Source of the DNA: an uncultured Blautia sp.
Lineage (GTDB): Bacteria; Bacillota; Clostridia; Lachnospirales; Lachnospiraceae
Direction: 5' to 3'
NCBI GenBank assembly: GCA_934371915.1
Contig: CAKROE010000012.1
Coordinates: 1 to 43,793, forward strand
Length of the DNA: 43,793 bases
Shown here in pieces: positions 8,705-18,943 of the stretch. The stretch's first letter is position 1. Every line of letters starts with the position of its first letter. The notes beneath the pieces were generated by a model, which was not told the DNA's origin, did not search any database, and saw only the letters and a list, made by a program, of their open reading frames with translations. The translations under genes were made by a program, and so were the position numbers.

Positions 8705-10555
8705 TTATTTATTCGGGTGAAAAAAATCATACACCTGTTTTGCGCTTCCCATATTCATGGATTCGGTTTCTGCCAGTTCTTCTACAGACGCATCCCGGAT
8801 TCCCTCTATGGAGCGGTACCGGCGCATCAGTGCTTTCCTTCTGCGCTCACCGATTCCCGGAATGTCATCCAGTATCGAGTGCACCTGTTCTTTACTTCGC
8901 AGTGACCGGTGATACTCTATCGCGAAACGATGCGCTTCATCCTGAATTCTCGTAATCAATCGGAATCCTTCACTGTTTGTGTCGATCGGTATCTCTATAT
9001 TATTAAAGTATAATCCTCTCGTGCGATGGTGATCATCTTTTACCATACCGCAGACAGGAACCTGTATTCCAAGTTTATCAAGAACACCAAGGGCAATATT
9101 TACTTGTCCCCGGCCTCCATCCATCAGAAGCAGATCCGGCATTCTCGCAAAACTGTCAAACTCGCCGTTGCTCTCATGCGTAAAACGTCTGGTCAGTACT
9201 TCCTCCATGCTGGCATAATCATTCGGACCCTGCACGGATTTAATGCGAAATTTACGGTAATCACTTTTCTTGGGCTTGCCTCTCTCATAAACGACCATCG
9301 AACCCACCGATTCAAAACCGCTGATGTTCGAAATATCGAATGCTTCCATACGGTTGAGTTCTTTCATGCCGAGCCATTCTTCTACCTCATGCACTGCCCC
9401 GATCGTACGTCCTTCTTCTCTCCTGATACGCTCGCGGTCTTTTTCAAGTACCATGCGGGCATTTTCCCACGCAAGTTCTACAAGCTTTTCCTTCGTGCCT
9501 TTCTTTGGTACTACAATATGAACCTTCTGCTTTCTTCTGGAAGTCAGCCATTCTTCGATCACTTCTGCATCCTCGATTTCCGTCTGCAGTGTGATCTCTC
9601 CCGGGATAAACGGAGTACCCGCATAAAACTGTTTTACAAAACTGGACAATACCTGTGAACGCGTATCTCCTCTGGCAACACGCAGATAAAAATGATCTCT
9701 GCCGATCAGTTTGCCATCGCGCATAAAAAACACCTGCACTACTGCATCCTGTTCACGAAGATCCAGACTTTCATCCATATCACAGGCAATGATGTCCCTG
9801 TCTTCTTCTCCGTAGGAAGTAATTTTCTGGCGTTCGCCGATTTTCTGAATGCTGCGTATCAGATCGCGTGCTTCCGCCGCATCCTCAAACCGCATCTCTT
9901 CTGATGCCTTCTGCATCTTCTCAGTAAGCTGATCGATCGTTTCCTGAAAATCACCATTCAAAAAAGCCAGGACTTTCTGTATGTTTTCTTTGTAGACACG
10001 CTGATCCGCATGTCCGGTACAGGGTCCCATGCACTGTTTCATATGATAATACAGGCACGGCCTGTCTTTGCCACAATCTCTCGGAAGATTGCGGTTGCAG
10101 GAACGTACCTGATAAAGCTTTCGGACCAGCTCTATAACATCTTTGACTGCCCCGCCACTGGTATAAGGACCAAAATATCGATTCTTATCTTTCTTCATCC
10201 GTCTGGCAAATAACACTCTCGGATAAGCCTCCTGTACTGTTACCTTGATAAAAGGATAGCTCTTATCATCTTTCAGCATCGTATTATACTTCGGCCGATG
10301 TTCTTTGATCAGGTTACTTTCCAGAACAAGTGCTTCCAGCTCAGAATCAGTAATGATGTATTCAAATCTGGCTATGTGAGTAACCATCTGCTCAATCTTC
10401 GCACCTTTGTTTCGGCTGCTCTGGAAATACTGCCGCACACGGTTTTTCAGGCTGATTGCCTTGCCCACATAGATGATCTCATCCCGCTCATCGTGCATCA
10501 GATAGACACCCGGTTTTGCAGGAAGTTTCTTTAATTCTTCTTCAATCCGGAACAT
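8705..10555 (-). CDS. uvrC: Excinuclease ABC subunit C
   Basis: UvrC makes both incisions in nucleotide excision repair with UvrAB. The 616-residue protein begins with a GIY-YIG nuclease domain (KPGVYLMHD...IIYVGKA, about 13-95), has a UVR domain that binds UvrB (about 200-235), a central RNase H-like second nuclease domain ([22 protein letters not shown]), and a C-terminal helix-hairpin-helix ([16 protein letters not shown]). I chose the ATG at 10555: its ribosome binding site GAGGAG is formed by the last codons of ftsH, and the ATG starts one base after the ftsH stop codon. This implies translational coupling to ftsH. Confidence 0.96.
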   Translation of the reverse strand: MFRIEEELKKLPAKPGVYLMHDERDEIIYVGKAISLKNRVRQYFQSSRNKGAKIEQMVTHIARFEYIITDSELEALVLESNLIKEHRPKYNTMLKDDKSYPFIKVTVQEAYPRVLFARRMKKDKNRYFGPYTSGGAVKDVIELVRKLYQVRSCNRNLPRDCGKDRPCLYYHMKQCMGPCTGHADQRVYKENIQKVLAFLNGDFQETIDQLTEKMQKASEEMRFEDAAEARDLIRSIQKIGERQKITSYGEEDRDIIACDMDESLDLREQDAVVQVFFMRDGKLIGRDHFYLRVARGDTRSQVLSSFVKQFYAGTPFIPGEITLQTEIEDAEVIEEWLTSRRKQKVHIVVPKKGTKEKLVELAWENARMVLEKDRERIRREEGRTIGAVHEVEEWLGMKELNRMEAFDISNISGFESVGSMVVYERGKPKKSDYRKFRIKSVQGPNDYASMEEVLTRRFTHESNGEFDSFARMPDLLLMDGGRGQVNIALGVLDKLGIQVPVCGMVKDDHHRTRGLYFNNIEIPIDTNSEGFRLITRIQDEAHRFAIEYHRSLRSKEQVHSILDDIPGIGERRRKALMRRYRSIEGIRDASVEELAETESMNMGSAKQVYDFFHPNK

Positions 10556-10556
10556 A

Positions 10557-12638
10557 CTACTCCTCGGAGTCAGATTCATGATTGTCTGCTTCCTCTGCAA
10601 CGGTCTCATCTGCTACTGTTGCGTCATCGGTATTCTGTGCTTCTTCCTGAACTTCTGTATGCTCTGTCTCCTGCACAGATTCTATAGCTTCAGACTTTTC
10701 TTCGGTCTTCATTTCTTCATCCGGAAGATCATCCAGATTCTCCGGAATTTCAATTCCCTTCTCGACTGCACGGAAGATCTTCATAAATTCTTTACCTGTG
10801 ATCGTCTCTCTGCTGATCAGATAACCGGCGATCTTATCCAGTGCTTCTCTGTGTTCATTGAGAAGTCTCTTTGCTTCCTCGTAAGAGTAATGAAGAAGCT
10901 GCATTACTTCATGGTCGATCTCTGTTGCTGTATCATCACCACAATTGAGAACTGCTCTTCCTGACAGATACTGGTTTTCCTGTGTTGCCAGTCCCATCAG
11001 GCCAAACTTCTGTGACATACCATACTGTGTGATCATCGCACGGGCAACTTTGGTTGCCTGCTCAATATCATTTGCCGCACCGGTAGTTACCGTATCAAAT
11101 ACGATCTCTTCTGCTGCACGGCCGCCCAGATAACCAACAAGCATTGCTTCCAGTTCCTTCTGGGTATTGAGGTATTTCTCCTCTTCCGGTACCTGCATAA
11201 CATAACCAAGTGCTCCCATAGTACGCGGAACGATCGTAATCTTCTGTACCGGCTCGGCATCTTTCTGAAGCGCATTGACAAGTGCATGTCCGACTTCATG
11301 ATAGGAAACAATACGTCGCTCCTGCGGACTCAAGATGCGGTCTTTCTTTTCTTTACCGACAAGTACGACTTCTACAGACTCCTGAAGATCTTTCTGGGAT
11401 ACCGCTCTCCTGCCGTTTTTAACCGCAAGAATTGCAGCTTCATTGATCATATTTGCAAGATCGGAACCAACTGCTCCGGAAGTTGCAAGCGCGATTGCTT
11501 CCAGATCAACTGTCTCATCCAGCATGACATCTTTGGCATGGACTTTAAGAATCTCGACACGTCCTTTAAGATCCGGACGGTCTACGATGATGCGTCTGTC
11601 AAAACGTCCCGGACGCAGAAGTGCCGGATCCAGTACTTCCGGACGGTTGGTTGCCGCAAGGATCAGAAGGCCCTTGGATGTGTCAAATCCATCCATCTCC
11701 GCAAGGAGCTGATTCAGTGTCTGTTCACGTTCATCGTTGCCGCCGCCATATCTGGAATCACGGCTCTTACCGATGGCATCGATCTCATCAATAAACACAA
11801 TACACGGTGCATTTTTCTTTGCTTCCTCAAAGAGATCTCTCACTCGTGAAGCACCAACACCGACAAACATTTCTACAAATTCAGAACCGGACAGGGAAAA
11901 GAACGGTACGTTCGCCTCGCCTGCCACTGCTTTTGCAAGAAGGGTCTTACCTGTTCCAGGCGGGCCTACAAGAAGGGCACCTTTCGGAAGCTTCGCACCG
12001 ATTGCAGTATATTTGCCCGGATTATGCAGAAAATCCACAACTTCCTGCAGTGATTCCTTCGCTTCTTCCTGTCCGGCAACATTCTTAAATGTCACTCCGG
12101 TCTCTTTCTGAATGTATGCTTTTGCACGGCTCTTGCCGACACCCATGATTCCGCTGCCGCCTTTGTTCATGCGCCGCATGAGGAACATCAGCATAAAGAA
12201 CAAAACTACTGTCGGAAGCAGTACACTGATCATTGTCGAGACAAACTCACCCATCGCGTCTGGCTGTTCATAATGAAAAACGATACCTGTCCCTTCCAGA
12301 CGTTTCGTCAGTGCATCGACATCCTCCATCTGATTTACTTTATAGCTTGCATTCTGATAATAGGACTTCTGGATCTTCGGTACGACGGTCAGTACTCCCG
12401 ACTGAAGCGTAACCTCCTTTATCTGATCCTTATCTACCATCTCAATAAATTTATCATACGTGATCTCACTGGACGAGTCGCTCATCATATCTGTCACAAA
12501 ACTTAAGCATACCAGCGAAATCAACAGACAAATCAAAAAAGCCAGGATTGACTGGCGGTTTTTATTCGGTCCCTGATTTCCGGGATTGTTTCGATTCGGA
12601 CGGTTTCCATCCGGCCGGTTATCCATGTGATTGTTCAT
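10557..12638 (-). CDS. ftsH: ATP-dependent zinc metalloprotease FtsH
   Basis: FtsH is a membrane-anchored hexameric AAA+ protease that degrades membrane and regulatory proteins. The 693 residues have an Asn/Pro-rich N-terminus, membrane segment 1 (about 29-51), an extracytoplasmic domain, membrane segment 2 (about 133-155), the AAA domain with Walker A GPPGTGKT (225-232) and Walker [10 protein letters not shown] (282-290), and the M41 protease site HEVGH (447-451) with a later [10 protein letters not shown] holding the third zinc ligand. The end (about 640-693) is a Glu-rich acidic tail. GAGGAGG precedes the ATG at 12638. It is the first gene of the ftsH-uvrC-hprK-glk operon. The uvrC and hprK partners are unrelated in function. 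Confidence 0.97.
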   Translation of the reverse strand: MNNHMDNRPDGNRPNRNNPGNQGPNKNRQSILAFLICLLISLVCLSFVTDMMSDSSSEITYDKFIEMVDKDQIKEVTLQSGVLTVVPKIQKSYYQNASYKVNQMEDVDALTKRLEGTGIVFHYEQPDAMGEFVSTMISVLLPTVVLFFMLMFLMRRMNKGGSGIMGVGKSRAKAYIQKETGVTFKNVAGQEEAKESLQEVVDFLHNPGKYTAIGAKLPKGALLVGPPGTGKTLLAKAVAGEANVPFFSLSGSEFVEMFVGVGASRVRDLFEEAKKNAPCIVFIDEIDAIGKSRDSRYGGGNDEREQTLNQLLAEMDGFDTSKGLLILAATNRPEVLDPALLRPGRFDRRIIVDRPDLKGRVEILKVHAKDVMLDETVDLEAIALATSGAVGSDLANMINEAAILAVKNGRRAVSQKDLQESVEVVLVGKEKKDRILSPQERRIVSYHEVGHALVNALQKDAEPVQKITIVPRTMGALGYVMQVPEEEKYLNTQKELEAMLVGYLGGRAAEEIVFDTVTTGAANDIEQATKVARAMITQYGMSQKFGLMGLATQENQYLSGRAVLNCGDDTATEIDHEVMQLLHYSYEEAKRLLNEHREALDKIAGYLISRETITGKEFMKIFRAVEKGIEIPENLDDLPDEEMKTEEKSEAIESVQETEHTEVQEEAQNTDDATVADETVAEEADNHESDSEE

Positions 12639-12665
12639 TCTTGTCCTCCTCTTATTATCCTCTAT

Positions 12666-12694
12666 ATTATAAAGAGATTTCTTGTATAAATCAA
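12666..12694 (-). promoter_or_regulatory. Sigma-A promoter of ftsH operon
   Basis: On the minus strand TTGATT (12689-12694) lies 17 bases before a perfect TATAAT (12666-12671), 28 bases upstream of the ftsH start codon. Confidence 0.7.
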
Positions 12695-12768
12695 CTGGAA
12701 AACTATGAATGTTTGCCCTGTATGTCTCGGGATTTTGCCATATTCATGACAAAAAACCTCGTGGGATA

Positions 12769-12797
12769 TTGCCTGCGAACAGCAACTGTAGTATACT
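12769..12797 (+). promoter_or_regulatory. Sigma-A promoter of DUF1846 gene
   Basis: TTGCCT (12769-12774) lies 17 bases before TATACT (12792-12797). The expected transcription start near 12804 leaves a leader of about 55 bases with a GGAAAGGAAAA site before the ATG. Confidence 0.65.
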
Positions 12798-12858
12798 ATC
12801 AACGTGATAGCCGGAAAATTGTATTCCGGCTAAATGTGATGGGAAAGGAAAACGATAA

Positions 12859-14337
12859 ATGAAAACAGGATTTGACAACCAAAAGTATCTGAAGATGCAG
12901 TCTGAGCATATTCGCGACCGCATCAGCAAATTTGACAACAAACTGTATCTTGAATTCGGCGGAAAGCTTTTTGATGATTACCACGCTTCCCGTGTTCTTC
13001 CGGGATTTGAGCCGGACAGCAAGCTCCGTATGCTTATGCAGCTCAGCGATCAGGCGGAGATTGTCATTGTTATCAGTGCCGCAGACATCGACAAAAACAA
13101 AATGCGCGGTGACCTGGGCATCACCTATGACGAAGATGTTCTCCGTCTTATTGATGAGTTTACCGAATGCGGTCTTTATGTAGGAAGCGTGTGTATCACA
13201 AGATACGCAGGTCAGGAAAGTGCTGATCTTTTCAAAAAGCGTCTCGAAAAACTCGGTAAGAAAGTATACTTCCACTACAGTATTCCCGGATATCCAAGCA
13301 ATATCCCGCTTATCGTAAGTGATGAAGGATACGGCAAAAACGAATACATCGAAACAACAAGACCACTCGTAGTCATCACCGCACCGGGACCGGGAAGCGG
13401 AAAAATGGCGACCTGCCTCTCACAGCTCTATCATGAATACAAACGTGGTGTTGCTGCCGGCTATGCCAAATTCGAAACCTTCCCGATCTGGAACATCCCA
13501 CTGAAGCATCCGGTCAATCTGGCATATGAAGCTGCTACTGCAGACTTAAATGACGTCAATATGATCGACCCGTTCCATCTGGAAGCTTATGGTGAAACAA
13601 CAGTAAACTACAACCGTGATGTAGAAATCTTCCCTGTTCTTCAGGCAATGTTTGAAAAGATCATGGGCGAATGCCCGTACAAATCTCCTACAGATATGGG
13701 TGTCAATATGGCAGGAAACTGCATCGTTGATGACGAGGCATGCCGCGAAGCCTCCCGTCAGGAGATCATCCGCCGTTATTATAAGAGCTGTGCTGCTCTT
13801 CTTACCGGCACAGGCAAAGAAGAAGAAGTCCGCAAGATCGAGCTTCTTCTGAAACAGGCACACGCTTCCCTTGAAGACCGCAAAGTCGTACCGGCAAGCC
13901 TTCAGAAAGAGCAGGAAACAGAAGCTCCTGCTGCTGCTCTTGAACTTCCGGACGGACGTATCATTTATGGTAAAACATCAGATCTGCTCGGTGCATCTTC
14001 CGCGCTTCTTCTGAATGCACTGAAGGAACTTGCAGGAATCGATCACGAACATCATGTGATCTCCCCTGAAGCGATCCGCCCAATTCAGGAATTAAAGACC
14101 GAATACCTCGGAAGCAAAAATCCGCGTCTGCATACAGATGAAACTCTGATAGCACTCTCTGTCAGCGCTGCAAGCAATCCGGAAGCAAGACAGGCATTAG
14201 AACAGCTCCGTTCACTGAAAGGCTGTCAGGCGCATACTTCTGTTATGCTCTCTTCCGTAGACATCTGGGAATTCCGCAAACTCGGTATCGAACTGACCTG
14301 CGAGCCAAAATTTGAAAAAGAAAAGAAATATCACTAA
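12859..14337 (+). CDS. DUF1846 (UPF0371) family protein
   Basis: This 492-residue protein matches the DUF1846/UPF0371 family of Firmicutes and Actinobacteria in length and throughout its sequence; its biochemical role is not established. Visible features are the N-terminal GFDNQKYLKMQSEHIRDRI, the strand-loop VVITAPGPGSGKMATCLSQ (residues 171-189), which resembles a phosphate-binding loop but has Pro where Walker A needs Gly or Ala and Met after the Lys, and SPTDMGVNMAG. No signal peptide or membrane segment is seen, so it is cytosolic. It is monocistronic, with a promoter at 12769-12797 and a strong terminator at 14391-14429. Codon use resembles that of a well-expressed gene. Confidence 0.9.
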   Translation: MKTGFDNQKYLKMQSEHIRDRISKFDNKLYLEFGGKLFDDYHASRVLPGFEPDSKLRMLMQLSDQAEIVIVISAADIDKNKMRGDLGITYDEDVLRLIDEFTECGLYVGSVCITRYAGQESADLFKKRLEKLGKKVYFHYSIPGYPSNIPLIVSDEGYGKNEYIETTRPLVVITAPGPGSGKMATCLSQLYHEYKRGVAAGYAKFETFPIWNIPLKHPVNLAYEAATADLNDVNMIDPFHLEAYGETTVNYNRDVEIFPVLQAMFEKIMGECPYKSPTDMGVNMAGNCIVDDEACREASRQEIIRRYYKSCAALLTGTGKEEEVRKIELLLKQAHASLEDRKVVPASLQKEQETEAPAAALELPDGRIIYGKTSDLLGASSALLLNALKELAGIDHEHHVISPEAIRPIQELKTEYLGSKNPRLHTDETLIALSVSAASNPEARQALEQLRSLKGCQAHTSVMLSSVDIWEFRKLGIELTCEPKFEKEKKYH

Positions 14338-14390
14338 ACAGCAATTCCTGTTTTCAATAATCTGAAACGTGTGTCTTCAGGTACACATAC

Positions 14391-14429
14391 AAAAATCCCG
14401 ATGGACTCAAATGTCCATCGGGATTTTTT
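14391..14429. terminator. Bidirectional terminator, DUF1846 gene and galE
   Basis: AAAAATCCCGATGGAC and its complement form a perfect stem with a six-base loop, followed by TTTTTT on the plus strand and by a matching T run on the minus strand. It serves the two convergent genes. Confidence 0.88.
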
Positions 14430-14468
14430 GTATTACTTATATTACCTTATACTATGCCAGCCTGTACA

Positions 14469-15485
14469 TTAGTCTTCGTAACCGTTCGGGTTTTTCTGCT
14501 GGAAGTTCCAGGAATCTGCACACATATCTTTAATGCCGTATTCTGCTTCCCATCCAAGTTCTTTTTTTGCTTTTGTCGCATCAGAATAACATGTTGCCAC
14601 ATCACCTGCACGGCGCGGTTTGATGGAATAAGGAATTTTTATGCCTGTAGCAGCTTCAAAGTTCTTCACGATATCAAGTACACTGTAACCCTTGCCTGTA
14701 CCGAGATTATAAATACTTAAGCCTGAATTATCTTCCAGTTTCTTAACTGCTTTTACATGGCCTTTTGCAAGGTCTACAACATGGATATAATCTCTGACAC
14801 CGGTTCCGTCCGGTGTGTCATAATCGTTTCCGAATACACCGAGCTCTTTCAGTTTGCCGACTGCAACCTGTGTAATATATGGCATCAGGTTGTTCGGGAT
14901 ACCATTCGGATTCTCTCCAATCAGGCCGCTCTTATGAGCACCGATCGGGTTGAAATAGCGCAGAAGTACTACATTCCATTCCGGATCTGCTTTCTGGATA
15001 TCAGTAAGGATCTGCTCCAGCATGGATTTTGTCCATCCATAAGGATTGGTGCACTGTCCCTTCGGGCACTCTTCTGTGATCGGGATGATCGCCGGATCTC
15101 CATATACCGTTGCTGAAGAGGAGAAAATAATATTTTTAACACCATGTTTCCTCATTACATCTACAAGTGTAAGTGTACCTGCAATATTATTTTCATAATA
15201 TTCCCACGGTTTTACTACAGATTCACCGACTGCTTTCAGTCCTGCAAAATGAATACAGGAATCAATCTGCTCTTTTTCGAAGACTTCATTCAGTCCTTCT
15301 CTGTCAAGAATATCTGTTTTATAAAATTTCACCGGTTTCCCTGTGATCTGCTGTACTCTCTCAAGACTCTTTTCGCTGGAGTTACTGAGATTATCCAGCA
15401 CTATGACTTCATATCCTGCGCTCTGCAGCTCCACTACTGTATGACTTCCGATGAAACCAGCTCCGCCTGTTACTAAAATTGCCAT
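14469..15485 (-). CDS. galE: UDP-glucose 4-epimerase
   Basis: GalE interconverts UDP-glucose and UDP-galactose, and in some variants UDP-GlcNAc and UDP-GalNAc, using bound NAD. The 338 residues show the Rossmann motif [10 protein letters not shown] (6-15), FSSSATVYG and the catalytic Y149-xxx-K153 pair in NPYGWTK. A strong CAGGAGGAG site precedes the ATG at 15485. It is divergent from the sugar transporter genes, with a minus-strand promoter at 15530-15558. Its position beside a sugar ABC transporter, an anomeric kinase and a nucleotidyltransferase suggests a role in galactose or N-acetylgalactosamine use, though a housekeeping role is equally possible. Confidence 0.95.
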   Translation of the reverse strand: MAILVTGGAGFIGSHTVVELQSAGYEVIVLDNLSNSSEKSLERVQQITGKPVKFYKTDILDREGLNEVFEKEQIDSCIHFAGLKAVGESVVKPWEYYENNIAGTLTLVDVMRKHGVKNIIFSSSATVYGDPAIIPITEECPKGQCTNPYGWTKSMLEQILTDIQKADPEWNVVLLRYFNPIGAHKSGLIGENPNGIPNNLMPYITQVAVGKLKELGVFGNDYDTPDGTGVRDYIHVVDLAKGHVKAVKKLEDNSGLSIYNLGTGKGYSVLDIVKNFEAATGIKIPYSIKPRRAGDVATCYSDATKAKKELGWEAEYGIKDMCADSWNFQQKNPNGYED

Positions 15486-15529
15486 GATTTTCTCCTCCTG
15501 ACGTTTACTCTGTTTCTGTTTTCGCAGTC

Positions 15530-15558
15530 ATTGTAGCACTAATCTTTTTTTTTCACAA
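15530..15558 (-). promoter_or_regulatory. Sigma-A promoter of galE
   Basis: On the minus strand TTGTGA (15553-15558) lies 17 bases before TACAAT (15530-15535); the spacer is largely an A tract. Confidence 0.6.
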
Positions 15559-15747
15559 TATTTTCCCCGTTTCTCCCTCATATTTTACTAAAATTCCATC
15601 AGATTTTACTATTAAACATTCCGGTGATCTCCTTTATTTTTCAGATTATAATTCCGATTTTTCATGTCTGAGCATCCTGTCATACCATATTTTTATGCAA
15701 AATATATCATTTTTTTTGTTATTTCATCCGTTTTTTATTCATTTTTG

Positions 15748-15776
15748 TTGACACTGTTCTGTGTAAACGATATAAT
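15748..15776 (+). promoter_or_regulatory. Perfect-consensus sigma-A promoter of sugar ABC operon
   Basis: TTGACA (15748-15753), a 17-base spacer and TATAAT (15771-15776) match the consensus at all twelve positions. Transcription should begin near 15783. Confidence 0.9.
15762..15775 (+). promoter_or_regulatory. Candidate cre site (CcpA operator)
   Basis: TGTAAACGATATAA matches 13 of 14 positions of the cre consensus TGWAARCGNTWNCW; only the 13th position differs. It lies over the spacer and -10 box of the transporter promoter, a position where bound CcpA would block RNA polymerase. This implies glucose repression of the transporter. Confidence 0.65.
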
Positions 15777-15788
15777 TGATGCATTACA

Positions 15789-15834
15789 TCCGCAAAATCG
15801 CGGACACAGTAGACAACTGACAGCTCCGTCAGTT
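15789..15834 (+). promoter_or_regulatory. Two small hairpins in transporter leader
   Basis: TCCGC/GCGGA (15789-15804) and AACTGAC/GTCAGTT (15815-15834) form two short stems between the transcription start and the ribosome binding site. Neither is followed by a T run. They may protect the 5' end of the mRNA; no known riboswitch is recognised. Confidence 0.4.
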
Positions 15835-15861
15835 ATCACACACAAAAGGGAGGACTTATCT

Positions 15862-17100
15862 ATGAAACGTAAACTCGCATTAGCAATGGTACTGGCAATG
15901 ACAGCATCTATGGCTCAGCCTGTTCTCGCAGCAGACAGCAAAACTACTCTTGATGTCATCATCAGCCAGTATGGTACCCAGACACAGGCATGGTGGTCTC
16001 AGTTTGAAAAAGATTTTGAAGCAGAAAATCCTGATGTTGATCTGAATATAGAGATTGTTTCATGGAATGATCTTTATACAAAAGTAAATACACTTGTTGC
16101 AAACAACAATGCACCTGACATTCTGAACATCGACGTTCTTGCAGACTATGTTGCTGACGATCTGCTGATGCCGGCTACCGAATACGCATCCGAAGATCTC
16201 CAGTCCAAATTCTTCCCGGCATTCTGGGACGCAAGTACCATCGATGATACCGTATATGCATTACCGATCCTTGCATCCTGCCGTGCACTCTTCTACAACA
16301 AGGACATCCTTGATGAAGCAGGTGCATCTGTGCCGACTACATGGGCAGAAGTTCAGGAAACTGCACAGAAGATCAAAGACAAATTCGGTGACGACGTTTA
16401 TCCATGGGGTATCGACATGACAACTGACGAAGGTCAGGCTGCATTTTCCTACTATACATGGAACAACGGCGGCGGATTCGTTGATGAAAACGGTGACTGG
16501 GCTCTGAACAGCGAAAAGAACGTAGAAGCTCTGAACTATGCAATCGGTCTTGTAAACGACGGCTACACCAACTCTGACCCGGCTAACGAAACACGTTATG
16601 ACCTTCAGGATATGTTCGGTGCAGGCAAAGTTGCCATGATGATCGGACCGAACAACATTCCGACTTATCTTTCCGACGGCGGATATGACATCAACTACGA
16701 TGTAACTACTATCCCGGCTAATGAAGGATGCGAATCCGTAGCAATGGGTGTTTGTGACCGTCTCGAAGTATTCAAAGATGATTCTGCCGAGGATCAGGAT
16801 GCCCGTACAGCTGCTATCACCAAATTCTTCGACTTCTTCTATGATGACGAACGTTATGCAGATTACATGGTATATGAAGGATTCCTTCCGACCACACAGA
16901 CAGCTGCTGACCTTCTTGCAAAAGACGATGACACATTTGCATCCTGGATCGATATCCTTCAGAGCTGCAACTTCTATCCGGCAACAAAGACAGAATGGGC
17001 AGACGTAAAACAGGGTGTTATCGAAGTAGAGCAGAACGCACTTCTCGGCGATGATGTGCAGACACTCCTCGATGATCTCCAGGCTGATATTGCAGGCTGA
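15862..17100 (+). CDS. Sugar ABC transporter substrate-binding protein, no lipobox
   Basis: This family 1 solute-binding protein (UgpB/MalE type, 412 residues) captures a sugar outside the membrane for the two permeases downstream. I chose the ATG at 15862, with GGGAGG 8 bases upstream; the open frame extends further 5' but that lies in the promoter. The N-terminus is a typical signal peptide ending in AQPVLA-AD. There is no cysteine after it, so it lacks the lipobox that usually anchors such proteins in Gram-positive cells. The mature domain contains the DILNIDVLADY and YALPILASCRALFYNKDIL segments of the fold. It is the first gene of the operon, with a strong promoter and a cre-like site. 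The substrate is unknown. Confidence 0.93.
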   Translation: MKRKLALAMVLAMTASMAQPVLAADSKTTLDVIISQYGTQTQAWWSQFEKDFEAENPDVDLNIEIVSWNDLYTKVNTLVANNNAPDILNIDVLADYVADDLLMPATEYASEDLQSKFFPAFWDASTIDDTVYALPILASCRALFYNKDILDEAGASVPTTWAEVQETAQKIKDKFGDDVYPWGIDMTTDEGQAAFSYYTWNNGGGFVDENGDWALNSEKNVEALNYAIGLVNDGYTNSDPANETRYDLQDMFGAGKVAMMIGPNNIPTYLSDGGYDINYDVTTIPANEGCESVAMGVCDRLEVFKDDSAEDQDARTAAITKFFDFFYDDERYADYMVYEGFLPTTQTAADLLAKDDDTFASWIDILQSCNFYPATKTEWADVKQGVIEVEQNALLGDDVQTLLDDLQADIAG

Positions 17101-17130
17101 TCACATATTTTTAACTGAATGCAACTTAAC

Positions 17131-17161
17131 CGGGAGCCGGAACTTTAGTGACCGGCTCCCG
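17131..17161 (+). other. Intercistronic stem-loop between binding protein and permease genes
   Basis: CGGGAGCCGG pairs perfectly with CCGGCTCCCG across an 11-base loop, 31 bases after the binding-protein stop codon. It is not followed by a T run, so full termination is unlikely. Such a stem could stabilise the upstream mRNA and give more binding protein than permease. Confidence 0.65.
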
Positions 17162-17198
17162 CTTGTGTCTGAACTAAATTAGTCTGGTGGTGTAAAAA

Positions 17199-18083
17199 AT
17201 GAAAAAAAAGAAACCTTTTGCTGCTGTAGAGCCTTATCTCTGGCTGCTCCCCAGCATCCTGCTTATGACGGTCTTTATCCTCTTTCCGATCTTTGAAGTT
17301 TTCCGTACTTCTATGAGCGAGGTAAGTAAGGCCGGACTTATCAAGGGCTTCTGCGGACTTGACAACTTTACAAAAGTTCTCAGAGGTTCTACCTTCAAAC
17401 TTGTATTACAAAATACAATCGTATGGACCGTCGCTGTTGTTGTGCTCTCCACTGTATTCGGCTTTATCCTCGCACTTGTACTGAACAACAAATTCCGTTT
17501 CCGTAAAGCGGTCCGTGCAATCGTTGTATTTCCATGGGCAACTTCCCTGATCATTCAGGCAGGTGTCTGGAAATTCATCATTGACAAAGACTACGGCGCA
17601 TTAAACACCCTTTTAATGAGAATTGGTCTGATCTCCAGTCCTGTTAACTGGACTCCGACTCCTCAGGCATATTTTGCATGGGAAATTTTTGTAGGTATCT
17701 TTGTTACTGTACCGTTTGTAACTTTCTGTGTACTTTCCGGACTGCAGAGCATCGACAATTCCTACTATGAAGCAGCAACCGTCGATGGAGCAAACTACTG
17801 GCAGAAACTCTTTAAGATCACTCTTCCGCTTGTAAAATCCTCCCTGACCGTAAGTACTGTGCTGAATATCATTTATGTATTCAACTCATTCCCTATTATC
17901 TGGACAATTACCAAGGGTGATCCGGCGAGCCGTACCGATACTCTTGTTACATACCTTTATAAGCTTGCCTTTTATAAAGGAAAATCCGGTGAAGCAGCTG
18001 CAGTATCCGTGATCGGTTTCCTGATCCTGTGTCTGTGCGCTTCCATTTATATGGTCATTTCACTCAGAAAGGAGGAAGAATAA
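17199..18083 (+). CDS. Sugar ABC transporter permease, MalF type
   Basis: This 294-residue inner-membrane permease has six predicted membrane segments, beginning with LWLLPSILLMTVFILFPIFEVF. The coupling helix motif that contacts the ATPase is EAATVDGANYWQKLFKITLP (EAA-x3-G-x9-I-x-LP). A weak GGTGG site precedes the ATG at 17199. The stop codon overlaps the start of the next permease by one base. No ATPase gene is present in the operon, so a shared MsmK/UgpC-type ATPase elsewhere in the genome is probably used. Confidence 0.92.
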   Translation: MKKKKPFAAVEPYLWLLPSILLMTVFILFPIFEVFRTSMSEVSKAGLIKGFCGLDNFTKVLRGSTFKLVLQNTIVWTVAVVVLSTVFGFILALVLNNKFRFRKAVRAIVVFPWATSLIIQAGVWKFIIDKDYGALNTLLMRIGLISSPVNWTPTPQAYFAWEIFVGIFVTVPFVTFCVLSGLQSIDNSYYEAATVDGANYWQKLFKITLPLVKSSLTVSTVLNIIYVFNSFPIIWTITKGDPASRTDTLVTYLYKLAFYKGKSGEAAAVSVIGFLILCLCASIYMVISLRKEEE

Positions 18084-18931
18084 TGAACAACCACTCACGT
18101 GACACCAAACATATCATTCTTCGTGTTCTTCTCTACCTTTTTGTGATTCTGGTCGTACTTGTAACCCTGTATCCATATTTTGTTATGTTTACAACTGCAG
18201 CCAAAAGTCGTGCAGAAATCTATTCTACCGACGGAACCTTACTTCCGATCCACTGGCTCTGGCAGAACTTCAAAGATATCTGGACACTGGCACCGCTTTC
18301 CAGATATTTCATCAACTCTCTGATCGTTGCCGGCGGTTCTACCCTGATTGCGATCGTATGTGGTATTCCGGCAGCATATGCACTGGCACGAATGAAATTC
18401 AAGGGCAAAAAAATCTTTCTGGGAATCGTTATTATTTCTCAGATGTTTGCACCGGTCGTTCTTCTGGTCGGCATTTACAAGATCATGTCTACCTTCGGAA
18501 TGACAGACAGCCTTGTAGGTCTTGTCTTCATCAACGCTGCATTTAACCAGGCATTCGCGATTTGGCTTCTGCGTGGTACTTTTATCTCCATTTCCCCAGA
18601 AATGGAACAGGCCGCTACCGTCGACGGCTGCGGCAAAGTATCTGCTTTAATCCGCATTCTTCTGCCTGTAGCTGCACCTGGAATCGTAACTGCACTGATC
18701 TTTGTATTCATCAATGCATGGAACGAATATACCGTTGCCCTGACACTGATCTCAACAGATGTTTTCAAACCGCTGACAGTCGGCATTACCATCTTCAACG
18801 GTTACAATATGGTTGAATGGCAGTATCTGTTTGCATCCTCTCTGTTTGCAACAGTACCGGTCATCATCCTGTTTGTCCTGATCGAGAAACATCTTGTCGG
18901 CGGACTTACCTCCGGCGGTGTCAAAGGATAA
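18083..18931 (+). CDS. Sugar ABC transporter permease, MalG type
   Basis: This 282-residue permease is the partner of the MalF-type protein. Membrane segments include VLLYLFVILVVLVTLYPYF near the N-terminus, and the coupling motif is QAATVDGCGKVSALIRILLP. I chose the ATG at 18083, which overlaps the upstream TAA as TAATG and has GGAGG just upstream; a longer open frame starting at 18029 would lie within malF. The gene ends 13 bases before a strong terminator. Confidence 0.93.
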   Translation: MNNHSRDTKHIILRVLLYLFVILVVLVTLYPYFVMFTTAAKSRAEIYSTDGTLLPIHWLWQNFKDIWTLAPLSRYFINSLIVAGGSTLIAIVCGIPAAYALARMKFKGKKIFLGIVIISQMFAPVVLLVGIYKIMSTFGMTDSLVGLVFINAAFNQAFAIWLLRGTFISISPEMEQAATVDGCGKVSALIRILLPVAAPGIVTALIFVFINAWNEYTVALTLISTDVFKPLTVGITIFNGYNMVEWQYLFASSLFATVPVIILFVLIEKHLVGGLTSGGVKG

Positions 18932-18943
18932 CTCTCATAACAT

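Larger units (their letters stand above)
15486..15861. other. Intergenic region between galE and sugar transporter
   Basis: This 376-base stretch holds no convincing gene. It contains the galE promoter at the left, an AT-rich middle (about 15560-15745) where I see nothing specific, and the transporter promoter with its cre-like site and structured leader at the right. Confidence 0.7.

Noticed and set aside
13369..13430. Walker A ATP-binding site in the DUF1846 protein
   Set aside because: GPGSGKM lacks the Gly/Ala at the first position and the Ser/Thr after the Lys, so a true P-loop is not supported.
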